Positions 8,482 through 14,596 of a DNA stretch of 14,680 nucleotides are shown one piece after another. Below the pieces are notes generated by a model, which saw only the letters and a program-made list of their open reading frames with translations, was not told the origin of the DNA and did not search any database. The position numbers were made by a program, and so were the translations under genes. The number at the start of each line of letters is the position of its first letter. Within the stretch, counting starts at the first letter, position 1. Source of the stretch: Deltaproteobacteria bacterium (GTDB taxonomy: Bacteria; Desulfobacterota; DSM-4660; Desulfatiglandales; Desulfatiglandaceae); the NCBI GenBank assembly GCA_029932035.1, contig JAOZQV010000043.1, forward strand, positions 1-14,680, in the 5' to 3' direction.

Positions 8482-9712
8482 AGTGGAAAATGTATTAGAC
8501 ATCTTTGAGGCAAGGGATTTTGTTGAGCAGGTTACTGACAGGGTAAGTGTGTCGCGTCTGTTAAGAAATAGTACAACCTGCTACATAGGTTTTGATCCAA
8601 CGGCTAAAAGCTTCCATGTGGGGAGCCTTCTCCCCATCATGTCTTTGGTGCATATGCAGAGAGCCGGCCACAGACCTATCGCAGTAATTGGAGGCGGAAC
8701 CGCCCTTGTTGGCGACCCGAGCGGGAAGACCGAGATGCGGCCCATTATGACCCGTGACGAGATAAACGAAAATGCCGAGTTATTAAAAAAGCAGTTAGCA
8801 AGGTTCATCGAGTTTGGGGACGGAAAGGCGATTATGGTGAATAATGCCGATTGGCTGACCCCCCTCAACTACGTCGATTTCCTGAGAGATATTGGTCGAC
8901 ACTTCAGCGTAAACAGGATGTTGACCGCTGAGAGCTACAGGGCCAGACTCGAGACCGGACTCAATTTCATTGAATTCAATTACATGCTGCTGCAGGCATA
9001 CGATTTCTGGCACCTGTTCAAGACCTACGATTGCCGTCTCCAGATGGGTGGAAACGATCAGTGGGGGAATATCCTGGCAGGGGCGGACCTGACAAGACGT
9101 ATGGAGGGCGAGATCATTCACGGTCTCACATTTCCCCTGCTGACAACCTCTTCGGGCATAAAGATGGGTAAGACGCACAAGGGGGCGATCTGGCTTGATC
9201 CGGAATTGACTACGCCGTATGAATACTACCAGTATTGGATCAACCAAAATGACGAGGACGTAGGACGGTTTTTGTCTCTTTTTACCCTTCTCCCTATGGA
9301 TGAAGTCAGACGGCTGCGTAGATTAGAGGGTTCAGATATCAGAAAGGCGAAAGAAGTCCTGGCCTATGAGGCCACCAAATTGTGCCATGGCCAAACAGAA
9401 GCTGATCGGGCACAAAATGCTTCCCGACAACTATTCGGACCGGATAAATCTGCCTCATCAGGATCTGTGCCCGTTTATCGAACGAGCCGGCAACAACTTG
9501 AGGCAGGGATCCCTGCCTATATCCTCTTTGAAGACTCAGGTCTCTCCAAATCCCGGGGCGAAGCCCGCAGGCTTATTGCCCAGGGAGGAGGATATCTCAA
9601 CGGCCAAAAAATCAAGGCCTTTGATCAGTTAATCACATTAGAGGATTCAGAGGACGATTCGTGGCTCCTGAGGGCAGGGAAAAAAAGATATGTTAAGGTC
9701 ATTGTGAGCTGA
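8456..9712 (+). CDS. tyrS: tyrosyl-tRNA synthetase
   Basis: This class I aminoacyl-tRNA synthetase charges tRNA-Tyr with tyrosine in the cytosol. As drawn it has 418 residues, normal for bacterial TyrS. GFDPTAKSFHVGSLLPIM carries the HIGH-type signature HVGS at 54-57. GGNDQWGN is the tyrosine-pocket loop, and KMGKT (236-240) is the KMSKS-type signature. A C-terminal S4 RNA-binding domain begins near residue 358 with EDSGLSKSRGEARRLI and continues through GGGYLNGQKI. The start is uncertain. ATG 8456 overlaps rodZ by 26 bases and has AAAGGA (8448-8453) only 2 bases upstream. GTG 8483, one base after the rodZ stop, would remove nine residues and fits the usual family N terminus about as well, but the nearest AGGAG (8461-8465) lies 17 bases away. 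The sigma-factor gene starts 14 bases downstream. Confidence 0.96.
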   Translation: MKGAFQKIKVENVLDIFEARDFVEQVTDRVSVSRLLRNSTTCYIGFDPTAKSFHVGSLLPIMSLVHMQRAGHRPIAVIGGGTALVGDPSGKTEMRPIMTRDEINENAELLKKQLARFIEFGDGKAIMVNNADWLTPLNYVDFLRDIGRHFSVNRMLTAESYRARLETGLNFIEFNYMLLQAYDFWHLFKTYDCRLQMGGNDQWGNILAGADLTRRMEGEIIHGLTFPLLTTSSGIKMGKTHKGAIWLDPELTTPYEYYQYWINQNDEDVGRFLSLFTLLPMDEVRRLRRLEGSDIRKAKEVLAYEATKLCHGQTEADRAQNASRQLFGPDKSASSGSVPVYRTSRQQLEAGIPAYILFEDSGLSKSRGEARRLIAQGGGYLNGQKIKAFDQLITLEDSEDDSWLLRAGKKRYVKVIVS

Positions 9713-9726
9713 GGAATTCCTGATTT

Positions 9727-10710
9727 ATGAAAAAAGCAACAAAGAAATCTGCAACAAAGAAGGGTAAGACCAGGACAGGCAAGGGCCAGCTGGCTTCAAG
9801 AAAGGTGGGGCTTGTTCCAGCGGTTCAGATGACAGATAAAGCCTTAGTCCCTTTTGACCCGCTACAAATTTACCTTATGGAGGTTAAGCGTTATGACCTC
9901 ATTTCGAGAGAAGAGGAAAGAGAGTTAGCAATAAAGATCAGGGAAAAAAATGACGATAAGGCTGCCTACAAGCTTGTCACTGCTAACCTGAGATTGGTTG
10001 TAAAGATCGCCATGGATTTTCATCGATACTGGACAAAAAATCTATTAGATCTGATCCAGGAAGGGAATTTAGGGCTTTTGCAAGCTGTAAGAAAATTTGA
10101 TCCTTATCGCGGGATAAAATTTTCCTATTACGCCTCATTCTGGATTAAGGCTTATATTCTGAAATTCATAATGGATAACTGGAAGTTAGTCAAAATTGGG
10201 ACCACCCAGAGCCAGCGTAAATTATTTTTCAATCTTGCTAAAGAAAGAGACAAACTGATCGCCCAAGGCTTTGCTCCTGAGCCGAAGTTGTTAGCTGAAC
10301 GACTTGATGTCAAAGAAGAAGAAGTCGTCGAAATGACTCAACGGTTAGGGGGATGGGAAGTTTCTCTCAGCTCACCTGTGGGAGGAGACGATTCGAGGGA
10401 GTCCTTTGATGCCTTCCTACCCGATCCTGGGGTAGCTATAGACGAACAAATCTCCGAGGATCAAAGCCGGAAACTACTTCTAAAAAGTCTTGGGGAATTC
10501 CGTAAGACACTTTCCGGAAAAGAAGCCGATATCTTCGACAACCGGATTATGGCGGAAAAACCTTTAACTTTACAAGATCTTGGGGATAAATACCATATCT
10601 CACGCGAGAGAATTCGCCAGATCCAGGAAAAGATTATAAAAAACATCAAGAAATGGCTTAAAGAAAAAATCCCCAATTTTGAGGAAGAATACTCTGACTT
10701 CTTAAAATAG
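9727..10710 (+). CDS. rpoH: RNA polymerase sigma-32-type factor (RpoH-like)
   Basis: This 327-residue group 3/RpoH-type sigma factor would direct RNA polymerase to heat-shock or stress promoters. Region 1.2 begins at DPLQIYLMEV (44-53). Regions 2.1-2.4 run about 80-155, with ANLRLVVKIA (86-95), DLIQEGNLGLLQAVRKFDPYRG (108-129) and YYASFWIKAYILKFIMDNW. The RpoH box QRKLFFNL at 163-170 is diagnostic. In E. coli this segment helps core binding and chaperone/FtsH control. Region 4.2 ends the protein with LTLQDLGDKYHISRERIRQI (280-299). The first 26 residues are unusual, with nine Lys and two Arg, including two copies of ATKK. The alternative start M35 (9829) lacks a ribosome site, whereas GAGGA (9711-9715) lies 11 bases before ATG 9727. 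Co-transcription with the folding factors upstream is plausible. The stop is followed by a 97-base gap. Confidence 0.9.
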   Translation: MKKATKKSATKKGKTRTGKGQLASRKVGLVPAVQMTDKALVPFDPLQIYLMEVKRYDLISREEERELAIKIREKNDDKAAYKLVTANLRLVVKIAMDFHRYWTKNLLDLIQEGNLGLLQAVRKFDPYRGIKFSYYASFWIKAYILKFIMDNWKLVKIGTTQSQRKLFFNLAKERDKLIAQGFAPEPKLLAERLDVKEEEVVEMTQRLGGWEVSLSSPVGGDDSRESFDAFLPDPGVAIDEQISEDQSRKLLLKSLGEFRKTLSGKEADIFDNRIMAEKPLTLQDLGDKYHISRERIRQIQEKIIKNIKKWLKEKIPNFEEEYSDFLK

Positions 10711-10720
10711 CTGGTTAGAA

Positions 10721-10736
10721 GTGACTGAAATGTCAC
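10721..10736. repeat. short inverted repeat after the sigma-factor gene
   Basis: GTGAC (10721-10725) and GTCAC (10732-10736) are perfect inverted arms around a 6-base spacer, TGAAAT. The repeat begins 11 bases after the rpoH stop. There is no T run behind it, so it does not resemble an intrinsic terminator. Its symmetry and spacing are compatible with a dimeric regulator site for the TPR gene. The halves resemble, but do not match, the CRP/FNR-family TGTGA-N6-TCACA arrangement. Confidence 0.35.
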
Positions 10737-10747
10737 AAAGTTCCTTA

Positions 10748-10790
10748 ACTTTAGGCGCTTTCAACTTTAGGCACTTTAGACACTTACATC
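10748..10790 (+). repeat. imperfect 9-base direct repeats in the leader of the TPR gene
   Basis: ACTTTAGGC occurs at 10748-10756 and again at 10764-10772. ACTTTAGAC follows immediately at 10773-10781, and a degenerate ACTTACATC at 10782-10790. Seen at a longer period, two 16-base units (10747-10762 and 10763-10778) differ at only two positions. The cluster ends 17 bases before the ATG at 10808, so it lies in the promoter or 5' leader. It could hold regulator half-sites or be a slippage product. Confidence 0.55.
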
Positions 10791-10807
10791 TTGGAGCATA
10801 AGGGATC

Positions 10808-12622
10808 ATGAAACAAGAACCCGAAACAAACATCAACAGACAGGGCTTAACCGCTCAAAGGTTGTTATTACAGCGGTATTTGAAATCGGCCCCGCTTCTT
10901 TTTCTCTTTTTTATCGTGGGATTTGTAGCAGCATGCGCGCCGGTTACATCCGGCGTATTAAAAAAGGAACCGGTGCCCGCACAACCGGACCGAGATACCC
11001 CCGTTATGAAAAAGGATCAGACCCAGCAGGCGTACCAGGATTTCACCAAGGCCTCAATCGCCCTGTCCCGGGGTAATTATGGAGACGCACAAAAGTATCT
11101 TGAGTCTGCGATTAGAGAAGACCCGCAATCGGCCTATCTCAACAGAAAAATGGGGCTGCTCCTGAAGGAGTTGCGTAAGTACCCTGAAGCTTTAGCCTAT
11201 GCACGCAAGGGCGTCGTTCTCGAACCGGAAAGTATAACGGGCATAGCATTATTGGGAGATTTATACGCCCTTACGGGCAAAGATGATCTTGCAATCGAAC
11301 AATACCAAAAAATACTTGGCCTGGATCCGAAGACCCAGCGTATAAGACTATTATTGACTACGATTCTGGTCAGAAAGAAGCAATTCCAAAGCGCCCTCAA
11401 CCATTTGGACATCCTGATCGAGCAAAATCCTGAATTAGTTGTTGCCCATTATTACCGCGGGAGAATCAACCTGGAAATGGGTCGCTACAAGGAGGCAGAG
11501 AAGGCCTTTGACGAGACGCTGAAACTTAATAGCAACTTGGAGCCTGCCCTTTTTGATCAAGCCACCATTTATCAGATGACCAATAGAGAGAAGGAGGCCG
11601 CTCAAGCCTATGAAAGATTGTTGGCATTATATCCCGATAATATCCCTGCCAGAGAAAGGTTAGTAACTCTCTATTCCAAGTTGGGCCTCGAAGAGAAGGC
11701 TTCAGAGCATGTGAAAAAGATCAAGGAGCAATCAAGACCGGGAGCGCCTGAGAGGCAGGCGCTTGGCCTCATATACCTGAGACAGGGGAAAATCGATGAA
11801 TCGATCGCGGAACTTGATCTGATTGTTAATGCCTGGCCCAATGATTATAAATCGAGGTACTATCTCGCTGTGGCCTATGAAGAAAAGGGGGATATCAAAA
11901 AGGCATTGGAACAGTTGAGACAAATCGAGTCAGGATCTAAATACTTTGTCAGCGCCCAGATTCAGATAGCACACCTTCTTATTACAGAGGAAAAATATGA
12001 TGCGGCCATAAAGGTCCTTGAAAAAGCGATTGCCCTGGAGCAGGACAAGATTGAGCTCTACCTGATGCTTGCATCCATTTATGAAAATAGAGAGGAGTAT
12101 GATAAGGCCATAACAGTTATTAAAGAGGGACTCAAGATAAACGATAAGAGCGTAGATCTTATTTTTCGGTTAGGAGTTCTTTTGGATAAAACCGGCTCCA
12201 ATGAATTATGTATTGAGCAGATGCGAAAGATCCTTGAAATAGAGCCGAATAATGCGGATGCTCTCAACTATATAGGGTATACCTATGCCGAACAGGGAAT
12301 CAAATTAGATAACGCAATAGAATTGATTCAAAAGGCATTGAAACTAAAGCCTGAGAGCGGGTATATAATTGATAGTCTCGGGTGGGTTTATTACAAGAAA
12401 GGGTCATATGACAAGGCTATCCATTATCTCGAGAAAGCAGCAATTCTCACAAAGGATGACCCTACCATAAACGAGCATCTCGGCGACGCCTACCTCAAGA
12501 AAAAGAAATACGAAAAAGCCCTCCTCTATTATGAAAAGGCCCTTTCCCTGAAGCATCCCAAAGAAAAACAGTTAAAAGAGAAAATAACCGGGGTGAAAGA
12601 GCTTTTGAAGAAAAAAAATTGA
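10808..12622 (+). CDS. TPR-repeat lipoprotein (about 15 tetratricopeptide repeats)
   Basis: This 604-residue protein has a long basic N terminus, a hydrophobic segment at about 28-42 and the lipobox VAAC with C43, so it is probably a lipoprotein exposed to the periplasm. From about residue 75 to 590 it consists almost entirely of 34-residue TPRs. I count roughly 15, for example AYLNRKMGLLLKELRKYPEA and the well-conserved late pair with NYIGYTYAEQG and DSLGWVYYKKG. TPR arrays are protein-binding scaffolds with no catalytic motif here. The late repeats resemble those in the proteobacterial TPR protein that I recall next to lolB in Pseudomonas. The gene here is likewise followed directly by a LolB-like gene, overlapping by 4 bases. 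GGAG at 10793-10796 sits 11 bases before ATG 10808. A role in lipoprotein or envelope assembly is inferred from context only. Confidence 0.88.
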   Translation: MKQEPETNINRQGLTAQRLLLQRYLKSAPLLFLFFIVGFVAACAPVTSGVLKKEPVPAQPDRDTPVMKKDQTQQAYQDFTKASIALSRGNYGDAQKYLESAIREDPQSAYLNRKMGLLLKELRKYPEALAYARKGVVLEPESITGIALLGDLYALTGKDDLAIEQYQKILGLDPKTQRIRLLLTTILVRKKQFQSALNHLDILIEQNPELVVAHYYRGRINLEMGRYKEAEKAFDETLKLNSNLEPALFDQATIYQMTNREKEAAQAYERLLALYPDNIPARERLVTLYSKLGLEEKASEHVKKIKEQSRPGAPERQALGLIYLRQGKIDESIAELDLIVNAWPNDYKSRYYLAVAYEEKGDIKKALEQLRQIESGSKYFVSAQIQIAHLLITEEKYDAAIKVLEKAIALEQDKIELYLMLASIYENREEYDKAITVIKEGLKINDKSVDLIFRLGVLLDKTGSNELCIEQMRKILEIEPNNADALNYIGYTYAEQGIKLDNAIELIQKALKLKPESGYIIDSLGWVYYKKGSYDKAIHYLEKAAILTKDDPTINEHLGDAYLKKKKYEKALLYYEKALSLKHPKEKQLKEKITGVKELLKKKN

Positions 12623-13428
12623 ACACCGTCAAACAAAAAAAAACCTCTATCACAAGGCTGTTTTCGGTCCTTCTTGTACTTCTTTTAAGCTGCTGTGCCC
12701 GGGTCGCGATTACTCCCCCATCTCTCCCCCTCGACCACCAGACCATTACTGGGATTATTTCCGTCTTTAAAGAACAGGGGGTGGCGGTTCGCACCCTCGT
12801 TTCTTCAGGGACGCTCACTCTCGATATCAAAGGTTCCGAATCAGATGCAACAGTCTTGATAGTTGCGATTAGAGATCCATCTAAAATCAAGATAGAAATA
12901 ACACACCCCTGGGGCCGTCCCCTGCTTCACATCCTGATAATGGGTTCAAGCCTTGAAATACTTTCTTTTACTGACAAACGATTATACTCCGGCCAGATTG
13001 GAACCCACGATCTGTCGAGATTAATACCAGTACCTCTGAGTCCTGAACTTCTCTGGACCCTTGCAAGGGCTTATCCGGTACTACTCAAATACAACCGTGT
13101 CCTATCAACAAAAGGCAACCAGATAACCCTGTTAAATCAAAAAGGAAATAACATCCAGGTCATTGATCTATATCCCGAAAGCGACCTTCCGCACAGGGTC
13201 GCTTTCTGTCAACAAAACACCGAAATGACTTTTGCGGATTTCCAAAATAACGGTGGTATCCGGTACGCTAAAGAAATAGAGATGCATAGCCCAGAGGACA
13301 ACGCCCGATTGGCCCTTGAGATAGGGCAAATGGTCTTCAACAAACCAGTGCCAGACGCGATATTCAGATTAGATACCCCTCTGGATTTTGAATTAGTTCC
13401 CCTCAGCGAGGTAAATCGGGAGGATTAG
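12619..13428 (+). CDS. LolB-like / DUF4292-like predicted outer-membrane lipoprotein
   Basis: This 269-residue protein starts at TTG 12619, whose bases overlap the TGA of the TPR gene as TTGA, a translational-coupling arrangement. I found no other usable start before the signal segment. The N terminus is basic (about 1-13), then hydrophobic, ending in LLSCC. C25 is the likely lipidated residue, with a second cysteine beside it. The mature part alternates short beta-like segments, for example SSGTLTLDIKG (62-72), TVLIVAIRDPSKIKIEIT (78-95) and LEILSFTDKRLYSGQ (112-126). It ends with a PVPDAIFRLDTP segment (243-254). This resembles the half-barrel lipid-binding fold of LolA/LolB and DUF4292 proteins, which accept lipoproteins at the outer membrane. 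Sequence similarity is loose, so the family is an inference supported by the adjacent TPR gene. No catalytic motif is visible. Confidence 0.6.
   Translation: MNTVKQKKTSITRLFSVLLVLLLSCCARVAITPPSLPLDHQTITGIISVFKEQGVAVRTLVSSGTLTLDIKGSESDATVLIVAIRDPSKIKIEITHPWGRPLLHILIMGSSLEILSFTDKRLYSGQIGTHDLSRLIPVPLSPELLWTLARAYPVLLKYNRVLSTKGNQITLLNQKGNNIQVIDLYPESDLPHRVAFCQQNTEMTFADFQNNGGIRYAKEIEMHSPEDNARLALEIGQMVFNKPVPDAIFRLDTPLDFELVPLSEVNRED
13418..13423 (+). promoter_or_regulatory. ribosome binding site fixing the TTG start of the glycosyltransferase
   Basis: GGGAGG lies 6 bases before TTG 13430, inside the last codons of the LolB-like gene. It is the strongest Shine-Dalgarno I noticed in the window. The residues after TTG (DISFIIVNWN) begin directly with the first strand of the GT-A fold, so this non-ATG start is well supported. 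Confidence 0.8.
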
Positions 13429-13429
13429 C

Positions 13430-14341
13430 TTGGATATCTCATTTATCATTGTTAACTGGAATACTAAAGACCTCTTGATTGAATGTCTCGCCTCCATTTA
13501 CCAGACTGTCAACGAAATCGATTTCGAGATCTGGGTAGTAGATAATGGGTCTTCCGATGGAAGTGTGGAGGCAATCAAAGAAAAATATCCACACATAAAA
13601 ATCATTGAGAACCAAACAAATTTGGGCTTTGCCGCTGCAAACAACCTTGCCCTTGAGCGTATGTGCGGTTACTATGCACTACTGCTCAATACCGACACGG
13701 TCTTGACTAAAGACGCTGTCACCGAACTTCACAATTTTATGCAGGGAAATCCAGAGGCAGCCATTGCCTGCGGGCAGTTATTGAATCCAGATGGTTCCAA
13801 GCAGAATTCGATAGCACATTTTCCCTCCCTCCTCTCTTTGGTATCAAATGAAACTTTACTTAGACTCCTGTTACCGCGCAGATTTCCGAGCAAGAGAAGA
13901 GAATACAGAACGCCGATTGAAATAGACTCCTGCATTGGGGCCTGCATGCTAATCCGTAAAAAGGCCATTGATGAAATAGGCTTCCTTGACGATCGATATT
14001 TCTTTTTTCTTGAGGAAACAGATTGGGCCTACAGGATCAAGAAGGCCGGATGGAAAATCTTTTTTGTTCCTGCTGCACGAATATTCCATGCCCAGGGAAA
14101 AAGCGTAAGTGTCAGGGCAGATGCCAGGATCATGTTCTATCGTTCCAGGTATCTTTTTTTCAGGAAATGGAACTTAGGGCCTTACCCCCTTGCATGTTTT
14201 GTAATTTTTTCTCGTCTACTGATAAACACGGCCCTTTCACTCTTAGGTGTAGCGTTTACCCTTGGCCTGAAAAAGGGTCTGAATAGAAGGCTTATCGTTT
14301 ACGCTCAGCTGATTGTATGGCATATGAAAGGATGTCCCTGA
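13430..14341 (+). CDS. family 2 glycosyltransferase (WbbL/rhamnosyltransferase-like)
   Basis: This 303-residue inverting GT-A enzyme belongs to the group that adds sugars, often rhamnose, to lipid-linked or cell-surface glycans. ISFIIVNWNTKDLLIECLAS (3-22) is the opening strand and helix. VVDNGSSDGS (36-45) is the nucleotide-binding loop, and NQTNLGFAAANN (61-72) is a subgroup hallmark. LLLNTDT (84-90) holds the metal-binding DxD equivalent as NTD, the usual form in this subgroup. IGACMLIRK (169-177) and FFLEETDWAYRIKKAGW (192-208) form the acceptor side with the probable catalytic ED/ET-D region. A hydrophobic C-terminal stretch (about 253-281) may anchor the enzyme to the inner membrane. 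It starts one base after the LolB-like stop, so it belongs to the same transcript. Donor and acceptor cannot be read from sequence. Confidence 0.9.
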   Translation: MDISFIIVNWNTKDLLIECLASIYQTVNEIDFEIWVVDNGSSDGSVEAIKEKYPHIKIIENQTNLGFAAANNLALERMCGYYALLLNTDTVLTKDAVTELHNFMQGNPEAAIACGQLLNPDGSKQNSIAHFPSLLSLVSNETLLRLLLPRRFPSKRREYRTPIEIDSCIGACMLIRKKAIDEIGFLDDRYFFFLEETDWAYRIKKAGWKIFFVPAARIFHAQGKSVSVRADARIMFYRSRYLFFRKWNLGPYPLACFVIFSRLLINTALSLLGVAFTLGLKKGLNRRLIVYAQLIVWHMKGCP

Positions 14342-14405
14342 GAATTAGGAAGCGATTGAGTCGTTCAGTAAACCGAGACACTAAACCTACAAACCAAAAG
14401 GAAGG

Positions 14406-14439
14406 AAAAAGGGGACTTCAGATTGGACATCCCTTTTTT
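14406..14439 (+). terminator. candidate intrinsic terminator of the TPR/LolB-like/glycosyltransferase unit
   Basis: AAAAAGGGGA (14406-14415) can pair with TCCCTTTTTT (14430-14439) across a 14-base loop, with one bulged G. The descending arm runs into six T residues, giving the stem plus U-tract of a rho-independent terminator 65 bases after the glycosyltransferase stop. The A run on the 5' side means the structure could also act in the opposite direction. The GC part of the stem is only 3-4 pairs, so strength is uncertain. Confidence 0.6.
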
Positions 14440-14440
14440 C

Positions 14441-14471
14441 TTGACAAAAGATATTATTACAAGCTTATCTT
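14441..14471 (+). promoter_or_regulatory. candidate sigma-70-type promoter for the gene at the right edge
   Basis: TTGACA at 14441-14446 is a perfect -35 consensus placed directly after the terminator. The best -10 candidate is TATCTT at 14466-14471, which matches four of six positions at a 19-base spacing, longer than the optimal 17. The next plausible start codon is 14597, leaving a 5' leader of about 120 bases. The -35 box is convincing. The -10 is not, so dependence on an activator or another sigma factor is possible. Confidence 0.45.
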
Positions 14472-14474
14472 GTA
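14458..14474. repeat. inverted repeat overlapping the candidate -10 region
   Basis: TACAAG (14458-14463) and CTTGTA (14469-14474) are perfect inverted arms around a 5-base spacer, CTTAT. The element covers the -10 candidate behind the TTGACA box, where a bound repressor would block polymerase. In RNA it would form a 6-pair hairpin without a T run, so it is unlikely to be a terminator. Confidence 0.4.
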
Positions 14475-14596
14475 GAAAATCATTCCGGGTCGTTTTGTGC
14501 GCACGGATATGGGGGTGGACTTTCGATATAAGTCGATCCAACGGCCTGAGGAAAGCCGCGTGCAATTGGACTCATTGGCATCTCACATCACATTAA

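Larger units (their letters stand above)
14342..14596. other. intergenic region with terminator, promoter-like and palindromic elements
   Basis: This 255-base stretch separates the glycosyltransferase from the next reading frame. It contains the hairpin with T run at 14406-14439, the TTGACA box at 14441 and the inverted repeat at 14458-14474, each listed separately. A perfect 8-base palindrome GTGCGCAC sits at 14497-14504. Short open frames exist on both strands: about 31 codons from ATG 14509 on +, and 66 codons at 14365-14565 on the minus strand. Neither has a ribosome site or recognisable family features, so I do not call them genes. I see no tRNA or known riboswitch. Confidence 0.5.

Noticed and set aside
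8795..9247. 150-codon minus-strand open frame inside tyrS
   Set aside because: It is an antisense shadow of a strongly conserved synthetase region and shows no motif of its own.
10721..10736. GTGAC/GTCAC inverted repeat as a rho-independent terminator of rpoH
   Set aside because: The stem is only 5 pairs and no T run follows. It is kept only as a possible regulator site.
10721..10737. CRP/FNR-family binding site
   Set aside because: The half-sites and spacing deviate from TGTGA-N6-TCACA, so the specific regulator cannot be named.
12495..12890. 131-codon minus-strand open frame across the TPR/LolB-like junction
   Set aside because: It is antisense to two supported genes and has no recognisable domain.
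14365..14565. 66-codon open frame on the minus strand after the glycosyltransferase
   Set aside because: It overlaps the terminator and promoter candidates, has no recognisable motif, and opposes the direction of every other gene.
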